From: an uncultured Synergistaceae bacterium
GTDB lineage: Bacteria; Synergistota; Synergistia; Synergistales; Aminobacteriaceae
Direction: 5' to 3'
NCBI GenBank assembly: GCA_937870605.1
Contig: CALMZW010000103.1
Span: forward strand, 1 to 22,841
DNA length: 22,841 nucleotides
The position numbers and the translations under genes were made by a program. The notes below the pieces were generated by a model. It saw nothing but the letters and a program-made list of their open reading frames with translations, had not been told where the DNA came from and did no database searches. Positions 7,652 to 14,874 of this stretch are shown here, piece after piece; within the stretch, counting starts at the first letter, position 1, and each line of letters begins with the position of its first letter.

Positions 7652-8662
7652 TTATTCTTCCGCTTTAGCGCCGGACTTCTCGTTTTTCAACTCGATGCCC
7701 AGCTTTTCGACCTTCTCCTCTATTTCGCGCAGGGAGATTTTCCCCAGGTTGCGGATCTTGAGGAGATCCTCTTTGTTCTTGCTCAGCAAATCGCCGATGG
7801 TATGTATTCCGCCGCGAAGAAGACAATTTTCGCTTCGGATTGAAAGCTCAAGTTCATGCACAGGCTTCGAGAGGAAATCATCCTTTTCGGGATCGCTGAC
7901 ACGAACGCCTTCCGATGGAGTTTCCACCGGTCCCGCTGCGGATTCTTTCGAGACGGAACTGGGGTGCGCCTTCTCGATTTCGTCCACGATAATACCAAAG
8001 TATCCCTTTACGGTGGCCGCCGCTTCACAGACTGCAAGATCGGGGGCCACAACGCCGTTCGTCCATACTTCGAGGACAAGGCGTTCGTAATCCGTCCGAT
8101 GTCCGACTCGCGCCGCCTCGACGTCGTAGTTTACCCGCATTACGGGCGAAAAAAGCGCGTCGATAACGAGCCCGTCGGCCGGCAGATAGGGGGGACGGGG
8201 ACGTTCCGATGTCCCGTAGCCCGTCCCCTGCTCGACGTAAAGGTCCATTGAGAGTTTCGCTCCCTCTTCCATCGTGCAGATATACGCATCAGGATCCGCG
8301 AATTCGACTTCACTGTCGGGCTGGATTTCTGCAGCGGTCACTCTTTTCGGACCCTCGACTTCGAGACGAAGCACCCGCACTTCATTGCTGTGACTGCGAA
8401 CGGACAACCGTTTCAGGTTCAGGAGAATGCCGATGACATCCTCACGAACGCCCGCAACGGTGCTGAACTCGTGCAGAACTCCGTCTATCCGTACCGATGA
8501 AATCGCCGCGCCGCGTATCGAGGAAAGCAGAACCCGACGAAGTGCGTTTCCCAGAGTCACCCCATACCCCCGCTCAAGCGGTTCGATCGTGATCTTGCCG
8601 TAGGTGGAGCTGCACTCTTCGATTCGGATTTCAGGCCGCAACAGTTCCAATATCCCCAACAC
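7652..8662 (-). CDS. rpoA: DNA-directed RNA polymerase subunit alpha
   Basis: The alpha subunit dimer nucleates RNA polymerase assembly, and its C-terminal domain contacts promoter UP elements and activators. The N-terminal domain has YGKITIEPLERGYGVTLGNA, then LRRVLLSSIRGAAISSV. The C-terminal domain (about residues 255-325) has the helix-hairpin-helix region LLKIRNLGKISLREIEEKVE. Total length is 336 from the GTG at 8662. That GTG has no good ribosome-binding site; a TTG four codons later (8650) is 9 nt from AAAGGTG and may be the true start. Identity is certain, start uncertain. Confidence 0.97.
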   Translation of the reverse strand: MLGILELLRPEIRIEECSSTYGKITIEPLERGYGVTLGNALRRVLLSSIRGAAISSVRIDGVLHEFSTVAGVREDVIGILLNLKRLSVRSHSNEVRVLRLEVEGPKRVTAAEIQPDSEVEFADPDAYICTMEEGAKLSMDLYVEQGTGYGTSERPRPPYLPADGLVIDALFSPVMRVNYDVEAARVGHRTDYERLVLEVWTNGVVAPDLAVCEAAATVKGYFGIIVDEIEKAHPSSVSKESAAGPVETPSEGVRVSDPEKDDFLSKPVHELELSIRSENCLLRGGIHTIGDLLSKNKEDLLKIRNLGKISLREIEEKVEKLGIELKNEKSGAKAEE

Positions 8663-8673
8663 CTTTCGGGACG

Positions 8674-9312
8674 TTATCGAGCGTAAAACTCGACGACGAG
8701 CTGCTCTGTGACAGGCACGTCAATCTGTTCACGCGTCGGGATGGACAGCACCTTTCCTTCCATGTTCTCCGCTGAATACTGGAGCCACTCGGGGATATGC
8801 CTGGAAGCCGCGACTTCCGCGTTTTCCTTCAGGAACTGGATCTCCCGACTCCTCTCGACAATGGAAATGTTGTCGCCGGCCGAGACGAGATAGCTGGGAA
8901 TATCGACCTTTTTTCCGTTGATTCTGAAGTGACCGTGCATAACAAGCTGTCTCGCCTGACGACGGCTGATGCCGTATCCCAGACGATACGCGACGTTATC
9001 GAGTCTCCGCTCCAGAAGCTGCAGGAAGTTGTGGCCGGTCTGTCCCGGCATGTCGTTCGCTTCCTGGAAGAAACGGCGGAACTGCGTCTCGTTCATGCCG
9101 TAGTATCGTCGCAGCTTCTGCTTTTCGCGCAGACGAATGCCGTATTCGCTGACCTTCGCCCGCATCTTTCCTTTGGGTGCTCCCGGGGTTTTCTTGTCTT
9201 TTTCCCGACGGGTAATGGCGCATTTTTCCGTGAAGCATCTGTCTCCCTTGAGAAACAGCTTGCCCCCTTCCGCCCGACACAGGCGGCACGCAGGACCGGT
9301 ATATCTGCTCAT
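8674..9312 (-). CDS. rpsD: 30S ribosomal protein S4 (uS4), zinc-binding form
   Basis: This 212-residue protein starts MSRYTGPACRLCRAEGGKLF and has four Cys, C9, C12, C26 and C31, the zinc-binding N-terminus found in the C+ form of S4. The S4 RNA-binding domain follows at about residues 100-160 with RRLDNVAYRLGYGISRRQAR and VMHGHFRINGKKVDIPSYLV, and the end reads VPVTEQLVVEFYAR. S4 nucleates 30S assembly and can act as a translational repressor. Its place between rpsK and rpoA is the standard alpha-operon order. The ATG has GAGGAGGAGAG upstream. Confidence 0.98.
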   Translation of the reverse strand: MSRYTGPACRLCRAEGGKLFLKGDRCFTEKCAITRREKDKKTPGAPKGKMRAKVSEYGIRLREKQKLRRYYGMNETQFRRFFQEANDMPGQTGHNFLQLLERRLDNVAYRLGYGISRRQARQLVMHGHFRINGKKVDIPSYLVSAGDNISIVERSREIQFLKENAEVAASRHIPEWLQYSAENMEGKVLSIPTREQIDVPVTEQLVVEFYAR

Positions 9313-9340
9313 GAGATTCTCTCCTCCTCCCGTTCCGCGA

Positions 9341-9733
9341 TTACACCCGCCGCCGCTTGGGCGGACGGCAGCCGTTGTGCGGAATGGGCGTCGCTTCCTT
9401 AATCATGTTGACCTGAAGCCCGGCAGCCTGAAGGGAACGGATGGCGGACTCGCGGCCGGGACCGGGGCCTTTGACGACGACGTCGATTTCCTGAACGCCA
9501 TGCTCCTGAACGGCTTTGGCCACCTGTTGCGCAGCGATCTGGGCGGCGAAGGGAGTCGACTTACGAGTTCCCTTGAAGCCCACGTTTCCGCCTGATGCCC
9601 AAGCGAGAACGTTCCCGCCCTTATCCGTGACGCTTACGATCGTGTTGTTGAACGTTGAGTAGATATGCGCCACACCATAGCTGATATTCTTTCGTTCCTT
9701 GCGTTTTCCTCGCCTTTGCGTACGCTTCGCCAC
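9341..9733 (-). CDS. rpsK: 30S ribosomal protein S11 (uS11), GTG start
   Basis: This 130-residue protein reads MAKRTQRRGKRKERKNISYG, then VAHIYSTFNNTIVSVTDKGG, GFKGTRKSTPFAAQIAAQ and the closing IPHNGCRPPKRRRV. These are the S11 signatures; the protein lines the 30S platform where the Shine-Dalgarno helix is held. The start codon is GTG with AAGGAGG 9 nt upstream, and no nearby ATG is in frame. It follows rpsM after 49 bp and precedes rpsD. Confidence 0.98.
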   Translation of the reverse strand: MAKRTQRRGKRKERKNISYGVAHIYSTFNNTIVSVTDKGGNVLAWASGGNVGFKGTRKSTPFAAQIAAQQVAKAVQEHGVQEIDVVVKGPGPGRESAIRSLQAAGLQVNMIKEATPIPHNGCRPPKRRRV

Positions 9734-9782
9734 GTGCGTAATCCTCCTTGTCCTCGTTCAATGCCCTTGCGATGCCGCCGTA

Positions 9783-10160
9783 TTACTTTCCGGCCGCTTT
9801 CTTGTTCGCAACAGTCCGGCGCGGTCCTTTTCTCGTCCGGGCATTGGTACGGGTGTGCTGACCGCGTACCGGAAGACCGATACGGTGCCGTATTCCCCTG
9901 TAGCACCCGATATCCATCAATCTCTTGATGTTCATGGATATCTCGCGGCGAAGGTCGCCTTCCACCTTGTAGTGCTCTCCGATTTCGCGACGGATCTTTT
10001 GCTCTTCTTCTTCGGTAAGATCCTTCACGCGGGTATCCGGGTTCACACCCGTAGCGGCCAGGATCCTCTTCGATATCTGCGGACCAATGCCGAAAATGTA
10101 TGTCAAACCAATTTCGACTCTCTTGTCGCGCGGGAGGTCAACTCCTGCAATTCGCGCCAT
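9783..10160 (-). CDS. rpsM: 30S ribosomal protein S13 (uS13)
   Basis: This 125-residue protein begins MARIAGVDLPRDKRVEIGLT and includes YIFGIGPQISKRILAATGV, then the C-terminal RHRIGLPVRGQHTRTNARTR plus KGPRRTVANKKAAGK. S13 sits at the top of the 30S head and makes bridges to the 50S subunit and contacts the P-site tRNA. Length and sequence are typical. The ATG is 9 nt after AGGAGG contributed by the end of rpmJ. Confidence 0.98.
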   Translation of the reverse strand: MARIAGVDLPRDKRVEIGLTYIFGIGPQISKRILAATGVNPDTRVKDLTEEEEQKIRREIGEHYKVEGDLRREISMNIKRLMDIGCYRGIRHRIGLPVRGQHTRTNARTRKGPRRTVANKKAAGK

Positions 10161-10166
10161 GACCGA

Positions 10167-10292
10167 TTACCTCCTTGCTCCCTGTCGCTGTTTGTGCCGG
10201 GGGTTGCGGCTGCAGATGACCCGGACGACCCCTTTTCGCCGGATGACCCGGCAAAACTCGCAGATCGGCTTAACCGACGGTCGTACTTTCAT
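10167..10292 (-). CDS. rpmJ: 50S ribosomal protein L36, zinc-binding form (bL36)
   Basis: This small gene encodes 41 residues, MKVRPSVKPICEFCRVIRRK, then GVVRVICSRNPRHKQRQGARR. It has the L36 zinc ligands C11, C14, C27 and H33, so it is the zinc-dependent (C+) form. Most L36 proteins have 37-38 residues; this one has a few extra basic residues at the end. Its last two Arg codons and stop (AGG AGG TAA) create the AAGGAGGTAA ribosome-binding site for rpsM. L36 helps fold the peptidyl transferase periphery of the 50S subunit. The start ATG follows TGGAGGAG. Confidence 0.96.
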   Translation of the reverse strand: MKVRPSVKPICEFCRVIRRKGVVRVICSRNPRHKQRQGARR

Positions 10293-10413
10293 GATGTCCA
10301 CGCTCCTCCAGAAAATCATCCGAACGGAAACTCCATCCGGATTGAAAACAAAATAGCAGAGTGTTCATTCAGCTTCCGCCAAAAACGGGACGGATACGAG
10401 GTAGTGTTTGAAG
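10293..10413 (-). other. Largest intergenic gap (121 bp), leader of the alpha cluster
   Basis: This is the only gap above about 50 bp in the window. On the minus strand it is A/T-richer than the flanking genes, holds no ORF with a ribosome-binding site, and ends in the rpmJ Shine-Dalgarno (GGAGG, 12 nt before ATG). An inverted ATCCG...CGGAT pair with a 15-nt loop is present but too weak to call a structure. In other bacteria S4 regulates alpha-cluster genes through leaders, so this segment is the natural place to look for such control; no S4 site could be recognised by eye. Confidence 0.5.
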
Positions 10414-10635
10414 CTATTTATATCTATAGATTATGCGTCCCCGTGTCAAGTCGTATGGTGAAATTTCCACGAGAACCTTGTCTCCGGGAAGGATTCGAAT
10501 GAAATGCATCCGCATCTTTCCGGAAACATGGGCAAGAAGCTTGTGTCCATTATCGAGTTCCACCCGGAACATAGCATTGGGCAACGGCTCAAGCACCTTT
10601 CCCTTAACCTCGACTACCTCGTCTTTGTTCGCCAT
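10414..10635 (-). CDS. infA: Translation initiation factor IF-1
   Basis: IF-1 binds the ribosomal A site during initiation. The 73-residue OB-fold protein reads MANKDEVVEVKGKVLEPLPN, then AMFRVELDNGHKLLAHVSGK and MRMHFIRILPGDKVLVEIS, ending YDLTRGRIIYRYK, all canonical. The frame is open eight codons further upstream, but the ATG at 10635 matches the family and has an AGGGAGGGAG ribosome-binding site. Most of that site lies within the overlapping end of the KOW gene. The last codons contain a TTGACA that may be part of a promoter for the downstream genes. Confidence 0.97.
   Translation of the reverse strand: MANKDEVVEVKGKVLEPLPNAMFRVELDNGHKLLAHVSGKMRMHFIRILPGDKVLVEISPYDLTRGRIIYRYK
10421..10449 (-). 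promoter_or_regulatory. Candidate promoter at the 3' end of infA
   Basis: A perfect TTGACA (10444-10449) lies in the last codons of infA. Downstream are TATAGA (10423-10428, 15-nt spacer), TAGATA (10421-10426, 17-nt spacer) and TATAAA (10417-10422, 21-nt spacer). None combines ideal sequence with ideal spacing. The hexamer encodes the conserved Leu-Thr of IF-1, so it may be coincidence. If real, it would start the rpmJ-rpsM-rpsK-rpsD-rpoA-rplQ transcript with a leader of roughly 120 nt. Confidence 0.3.
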
Positions 10636-10934
10636 GCGGTCGCGTCTCCCTCCCTGCAATTCGTTGAATCAACACATCCTGTTCGTCGGCAAATGACGCT
10701 TCGGATCCTTCCGCTGTCTATCGTTTCACCACGAGCAACCGCAGCGGCGATTTCCTCGTCTTTCCAACCTGTCGGCTGAAGGTGAATCGCGTTCTTCGCT
10801 TTCAGATGCTCCGGCGGGAAGCGCTTTCCGTCACTGACAAGGATCCTTTTCTCCCCGAACCCCATAACGATATACCACGTTCCGGCGTCTTCGCCCCGCA
10901 GGGATCGGACAATCTGTCCCACAGTGAACTCCAT
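10614..10934 (-). CDS. KOW-domain RNA-binding protein between map and infA
   Basis: This 106-residue protein has a single KOW-like segment at the N-terminus: EFTVGQIVRSLRGEDAGTWY, then VMGFGEKRILVSDGKRFPPE and KNAIHLQPT. It resembles the small L14e/KOW proteins that Firmicutes and related phyla encode at this exact position; their function is not well established, and RNA or ribosome binding is assumed from the domain. The last 25 or so residues are unusual, with C82, C87 and C93 and a basic end. The gene overlaps infA by 22 bp. The ATG has GGAG 9 nt upstream. The placement supports a role in translation, but this is inference. Confidence 0.85.
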   Translation of the reverse strand: MEFTVGQIVRSLRGEDAGTWYIVMGFGEKRILVSDGKRFPPEHLKAKNAIHLQPTGWKDEEIAAAVARGETIDSGRIRSVICRRTGCVDSTNCREGDATAWRTKTR

Positions 10935-10940
10935 GCCCGC

Positions 10941-11717
10941 TTACTCCCATGTCCAGGGGGTAAGGATCTCAGGTTCATCTCGTGTGATGAGAACCGTCCT
11001 TTCAAAGTGCGCAGAATCGGAACCATCCGCCGTCAGCACGACCCAATCGTCGGGTCCGGTTACGACGTCTTCGGCGCCGGCCATAACCATCGGCTCGATT
11101 GCGAGCGTCATTCCGGGCTTCAGCGTGATTCCCCTGCCGGGATGGCCATAGTTCGGCACCTGAGGCGGTTCATGGAGACGCCGTCCTATGCCGTGTCCTG
11201 TATAATCCCGAACGAGACCGAACCCTTCGCCGAGAACGTAGGACTCGACTGCGTGTCCGAGATCACCGATGGTGTTTCCCGCTCGTGCCGCCGCTATGGC
11301 CCGGTCGAGCCCGTGTTGTGTCGCACGGAGAAGGTGCATTCGTTCCTCGCTGACATCGCCGACGGGAAAGGTGCATGCAGCATCTCCATAATACCCTTCG
11401 TAACAGGCTCCAACATCGATGCTCACGATATCGCCGTCTTCCAGAAACCTGTCGCTGCTGGGTATTCCATGTACGATCTCGCTGTTGATCGAAACACAAA
11501 CAGAACCGGGAAAGGGAATCGATATGCCGGGAACCCGGTACCCCTTGAATGCGGGGGTTGCGTGAGCGTCGCGTATGACTTCCTCCGATACGGAATCGAT
11601 AAACGCCGTCGTTATGCCGGCTCGTATGACGCTCCGTATTCTGTCGAGAACATCCGCGACGATTTTCCCGGCGCAACGCATGTACTGAATATCCCTTTCA
11701 CCTTTAAGGCTGATCAT
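10941..11717 (-). CDS. map: Type I methionine aminopeptidase
   Basis: This enzyme removes the initiator methionine from new proteins. The 258-residue protein reads MISLKGERDIQYMRCAGKIV. It keeps all five metal ligands: D101 in SIDVG, D112 in GDAA, H175 in GHGIGRRLHE, E208 in AIEPM and E239 in HFERT, plus the substrate His in VHGIP. It is a type Ia enzyme without an N-terminal zinc extension. The ATG at 11717 overlaps the adk stop and lacks its own strong ribosome-binding site, so it probably depends on coupling. A GTG five codons upstream is possible but does not improve the match. Confidence 0.97.
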   Translation of the reverse strand: MISLKGERDIQYMRCAGKIVADVLDRIRSVIRAGITTAFIDSVSEEVIRDAHATPAFKGYRVPGISIPFPGSVCVSINSEIVHGIPSSDRFLEDGDIVSIDVGACYEGYYGDAACTFPVGDVSEERMHLLRATQHGLDRAIAAARAGNTIGDLGHAVESYVLGEGFGLVRDYTGHGIGRRLHEPPQVPNYGHPGRGITLKPGMTLAIEPMVMAGAEDVVTGPDDWVVLTADGSDSAHFERTVLITRDEPEILTPWTWE

Positions 11718-12364
11718 GATCTGTTCGCGCACAATGATTCAATCGCATTCATGACGTTTCCGCTCGACGCTTTCGCATCCACCGCGCGCAGGATTCCCTT
11801 CTCTTTATAGAAAGATATGAGAGGCGTCGTTTGCTGATGATACACAGTCAGACGATTTCGTATGACCTTTTCGGTATCATCATCTCTCTGGTACGTTTCA
11901 CCGCCGCAAACCTCACAGCGATTCCCGCTCCGGGAGGGCTTGAAGGTACTGTGATAGATCTGGCCGCAAGCGCGACAAACCCGCCTTCCCGAAAGACGGA
12001 GAACGACAGTCTCGTCATCGACATCGAGAAGAATCACACCATCCAAAACCGTCCCTTTGGACGTCAGATACGAATCAAGCGCTTCCGCCTGAGGCAGGGT
12101 CCGGGGGAAACCGTCAAGCAGGAATCCCCGGACACAATCGGGCTTTTCCAGGCGATCGGCGACCATGGATACGACAAGATTGTCCGGAACCAGCTGTCCT
12201 GCATCCATGTACTTTCTCGCTTCGACCCCGAGGGGAGATCCAAGCCGGACATTCTCCCGGAAGATATCCCCTGTCGAGATATGCGGGATCCCGTACTTTT
12301 CCCTGATCGAGGCGGCTTGCGTTCCTTTCCCCGCCCCGGGGGGCCCGAGAAGAATGATCTTCAT
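11714..12364 (-). CDS. adk: Adenylate kinase, zinc-containing LID type
   Basis: Adenylate kinase interconverts ATP plus AMP with two ADP. This 216-residue long-type enzyme has the P-loop GPPGAGKGTQ (residues 7-16), the AMP-binding STGDIFR region and LLDGFPRTLPQAEAL. The LID domain carries four cysteines, C130 and C133 (CRACG), C150 and C153 (CEVCG), the structural zinc site common in Gram-positive-type enzymes. The secY-adk-map order is the widespread arrangement. The ATG is 20 bp downstream of the secY stop, and its own TGA overlaps the map ATG (ATGA). Confidence 0.97.
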   Translation of the reverse strand: MKIILLGPPGAGKGTQAASIREKYGIPHISTGDIFRENVRLGSPLGVEARKYMDAGQLVPDNLVVSMVADRLEKPDCVRGFLLDGFPRTLPQAEALDSYLTSKGTVLDGVILLDVDDETVVLRLSGRRVCRACGQIYHSTFKPSRSGNRCEVCGGETYQRDDDTEKVIRNRLTVYHQQTTPLISFYKEKGILRAVDAKASSGNVMNAIESLCANRS

Positions 12365-12384
12365 CGCTTTACTTCACCGTCCGA

Positions 12385-13680
12385 TTAGAACCGGAGCAAC
12401 CCGCCGGCTTTGCCGTCACGTCGCTTCAGAATCCCTTCGTAGTGCCGCATGAGCAAATGCCCTTCGATCTGGTGCACCGTATCGAGCGCAACGCCTACGA
12501 CGATCAGGACAGCCGTACCGCCGAAATAGAAACTCGACATTCCCATCATGGACGTCATCAGCGTTGGAATCAGCGCAATGATCGCAAGGAACACGGCGCC
12601 GCCAAGAGTAATTCGCGACATGACCTTCTCGATGTAGTCCGAGGTTGGTTTTCCCGGACGAATACCGAGAATGAATCCTCCGTATTTCTTCATGTTATTC
12701 GCCACATCCGTCGGGTTGAAAACAACGGCCGTGTAGAAATACGAGAAGAATACGATAAGCACCACGTAGAGGGCTTCGTAGACGAATCCGCCCGGAGCGA
12801 AGATCCTCTGGAAAAGAACACCCCAGTCGCCCGTGAAGAAACGTGCTATGGAATACGGAAAGAGGAGGACGGACGAAGCGAAAATGATCGGGATGACTCC
12901 CGCCTGATTCACCCGGAGAGGAATGAATGTGCTCTGTCCGCCGTATACCCTGTTCCCGACAACTCTCTTCGCGTATTGCACGGGAAGACGCCTCTGTCCC
13001 TCCTGGAGAAGAATGCATCCGGCAATGACGACAACCATGAACGCGAGCGCCACCAGCATAAGGATTATGTTAATTTCACCCAGCATGATCATTCGCCAGC
13101 TCTGAATGATCGATTCCGGAACCCGTGCAACGATGCCGGCGAAGATCAACAGCGAGATTCCGTTCCCGATGCCGTGGTCGGTCATTTCCTCGCCGAGCCA
13201 CATAACGGCCAGCGATCCGGCTGTAACGGTCGTCACGACGATCGCGCCGTCAAAGAGCGCCCCGCTGAATATGCCGAGTCCGCGAAGCCAAAACGTCATG
13301 CCGATCGCCTGGACAAGCGCGAAAAAGATCGTTCCGATACGTGTGTACTGGACGATCTTCTTGCGTCCATCCTCGCTGTCTTTTTGCATCTTCTCAAGCG
13401 TCGGGAAAATGACGACGAGAAGCTGCATGATGATGCTTGAGTTGATGTACGGTGCGACGCCCAGCGCAAAGACGCTGAAGCGCCGCAGTGCCCCTCCGGC
13501 GAAGATATCGAGGAACCCCAGCACCCCGCCCTGTTCGAAAAGCCGGGCCATGGCGTCCGCATCGATTCCGGGGGTGGGTATATGCGCCCCGAGCCGGAAG
13601 ATGAACAGTACGCCGAGGGTGAAAAGAATTCTTCTCTTGAGGTCCGGCAATCTGAATGCGTCCCGGAAGGAGTCCAGCAC
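12385..13680 (-). CDS. secY: Protein translocase subunit SecY
   Basis: SecY forms the central channel of the Sec translocon with SecE and SecG. This 431-residue protein begins MLDSFRDAFRLPDLKRRILF and shows about ten hydrophobic segments, with LGAHIPTPGIDADAMA in the plug-proximal first loop, GIGNGISLLIFAGIVARVP in the middle, GFILGIRPGKPTSDYIEKV late and a basic tail KRRDGKAGGLLRF. All are standard SecY features and the length is typical. The start is a GTG immediately after the rplO stop, with GAGGTGA overlapping the rplO end, so translation is coupled. adk follows after 20 bp. Confidence 0.98.
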   Translation of the reverse strand: MLDSFRDAFRLPDLKRRILFTLGVLFIFRLGAHIPTPGIDADAMARLFEQGGVLGFLDIFAGGALRRFSVFALGVAPYINSSIIMQLLVVIFPTLEKMQKDSEDGRKKIVQYTRIGTIFFALVQAIGMTFWLRGLGIFSGALFDGAIVVTTVTAGSLAVMWLGEEMTDHGIGNGISLLIFAGIVARVPESIIQSWRMIMLGEINIILMLVALAFMVVVIAGCILLQEGQRRLPVQYAKRVVGNRVYGGQSTFIPLRVNQAGVIPIIFASSVLLFPYSIARFFTGDWGVLFQRIFAPGGFVYEALYVVLIVFFSYFYTAVVFNPTDVANNMKKYGGFILGIRPGKPTSDYIEKVMSRITLGGAVFLAIIALIPTLMTSMMGMSSFYFGGTAVLIVVGVALDTVHQIEGHLLMRHYEGILKRRDGKAGGLLRF

Positions 13681-14127
13681 TTAGATCACCTCAGCCTTCC
13701 CACCCGCGGCTTCAATCTTGCTCTTCGCTTGCGCGCTGAAAGCATGCGCTCTGATGGTCAACGGCTTGTCGATATCGCCGCGTGCGAGAACCTTCACATG
13801 TGAATCGCTTGCATGCACCAGTCGGGCTTTGTACAACTCCGCCAGACCGATCACCTGGCCGGCTTCGAAACGTGCGGCGATCGACTCGAGATTCACGACC
13901 TGGAAGGTCGTCGCAAAACGGGCGTTATTGAAGCCCCTTTTCGGAATCCTTCGCGAGATCGGCATCTGGCCGCCTTCGAAACCGGGCCGTACGCCGCCGC
14001 CGCTCCGTGCTTTCTGACCTTTGTTACCCTTTCCGGCTGTTTTTCCGGTTCCGCTTCCGACTCCCTGACCAAGGCGTTTTCCCTTTTTCCTTGAGCCGGC
14101 GACGGGACGAAGATCATGCAGATTCAA
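13681..14127 (-). CDS. rplO: 50S ribosomal protein L15 (uL15), probable TTG start
   Basis: The protein carries the L15 signature NLHDLRPVAGSRKKGKRLGQ, then GSGTGKTAGKGNKGQKARSG, GFEGGQMPISRRIPKRGF and a C-terminal domain ending AAGGKAEVI. L15 is a late 50S assembly protein. No ATG precedes the conserved region. A GTG at 14136 would add three residues but lies 3 nt from a poor AGGG motif. The TTG at 14127 sits 5 nt after AGGTGG and gives MNLHDLRP, aligned exactly with the usual MKLHELKP start (148 residues). I choose TTG with moderate certainty; the gene identity itself is certain. Its TAA stop abuts the secY start. Confidence 0.95.
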   Translation of the reverse strand: MNLHDLRPVAGSRKKGKRLGQGVGSGTGKTAGKGNKGQKARSGGGVRPGFEGGQMPISRRIPKRGFNNARFATTFQVVNLESIAARFEAGQVIGLAELYKARLVHASDSHVKVLARGDIDKPLTIRAHAFSAQAKSKIEAAGGKAEVI

Positions 14128-14132
14128 GACAT

Positions 14133-14138
14133 CCACCT
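14133..14138 (-). promoter_or_regulatory. Ribosome-binding site that sets the rplO start
   Basis: AGGTGG lies 5 nt before the TTG at 14125-14127 and contains the competing GTG (14134-14136) within itself. A ribosome held here would start at the TTG, matching the conserved L15 beginning. Confidence 0.6.
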
Positions 14139-14322
14139 ACCCTTCAACGACAGACCATTGAACGAGATGATGCACCTGCGCAACCATCCCTCTGATCTGC
14201 GGCGTGTCTTCATGTTCGACAACATGGTGGAGACGCTTGAGCCCCAAGGCCTCAATAGTTCTTCTGTGGCGGGCGGGGTGGCCGATACCGCTCCTGATCC
14301 ACTCTATACGGAGTTTCGCCAT
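14137..14322 (-). CDS. rpmD: 50S ribosomal protein L30 (uL30)
   Basis: This 61-residue protein, MAKLRIEWIRSGIGHPARH, continues with RTIEALGLKRLHHVVEHED and TPQIRGMVAQVHHLVQW, which is the complete short bacterial L30. It binds 23S rRNA at the 50S periphery. Its presence is informative since some phyla lack rpmD. The ATG is 9 nt after AAGGAGG, which overlaps the rpsE stop. The stop is followed at once by the rplO translation start region. Confidence 0.97.
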   Translation of the reverse strand: MAKLRIEWIRSGIGHPARHRRTIEALGLKRLHHVVEHEDTPQIRGMVAQVHHLVQWSVVEG

Positions 14323-14336
14323 TATGCGTCTCCTCC

Positions 14337-14858
14337 TTAGTTAGCCGTGGCGTCATTCTGCGCGGTTTTCTTTCCACGCAGTCTGAGTATTTCATCCGGA
14401 GTGCGAAGCCCTTGAATCGCTTCGACAGTCGCCCACGCGACATTGATCGGATTCGACGTTCTCCCGACGACCTTCGTCAGAACGTCCTTGACGCCGCCAA
14501 GTTCCATAATTGCGCGGACAACTCCACCGGCGATAACGCCCGTTCCGGGCGCCGCCGGACGCAGCATTACGGAAGCCGCGCCGAAATCGCCGATAATCGG
14601 ATGAGGAATCGTATTCCCGACTTTTTTGAGTTCGACAAGGTTCTTGCCGGCCTTATCGATTCCCTTCCGTACGGCTTCGGAAATTTCCTTCGCTTTTCCC
14701 ATCGCCACTCCAATGTAGCGCTGCCCGTCTCCGACAACGACGAGAACGCTGAATTTGAAGCGTTTTCCTCCCTTGACGACCTTGCTGACTCTGTTTATCG
14801 AGACAACGCGCTCGCTGAGCTCGACTCCCTTGATGTCATCCGCTTTCCTGGTATTCAT
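14337..14858 (-). CDS. rpsE: 30S ribosomal protein S5 (uS5)
   Basis: From the ATG at 14858 this is a 173-residue protein, MNTRKADDIKGVELSERVV, then NRVSKVVKGGKRFKFSVLVV and the catalytically neutral but conserved GDGQRYIGVAMGKAKE motif, ending with WATVEAIQGLRTPDEILRLRG. S5 lies near the mRNA entry site and affects decoding accuracy. An ATG three codons upstream (14867) is only one base from the AGGAGG at 14869-14874; 14858 is 10 nt away and is preferred. The TAA stop forms TAAGGAGG for rpmD. Confidence 0.96.
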   Translation of the reverse strand: MNTRKADDIKGVELSERVVSINRVSKVVKGGKRFKFSVLVVVGDGQRYIGVAMGKAKEISEAVRKGIDKAGKNLVELKKVGNTIPHPIIGDFGAASVMLRPAAPGTGVIAGGVVRAIMELGGVKDVLTKVVGRTSNPINVAWATVEAIQGLRTPDEILRLRGKKTAQNDATAN

Positions 14859-14868
14859 CCTCGGCATC

Positions 14869-14874
14869 CCTCCT
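14869..14874 (-). promoter_or_regulatory. Ribosome-binding site that sets the rpsE start
   Basis: AGGAGG overlaps the rplR TAG stop (TAGGAGG). It is 10 nt from the ATG at 14856-14858 and only 1 nt from the upstream ATG at 14865-14867, favouring the former. Confidence 0.75.

Noticed and set aside
10663..10673. Small palindrome GTTGAATCAAC near the end of the KOW gene as an operator
   Set aside because: It is 11 bp long, occurs within coding sequence and could easily arise by chance; no second copy was noticed.
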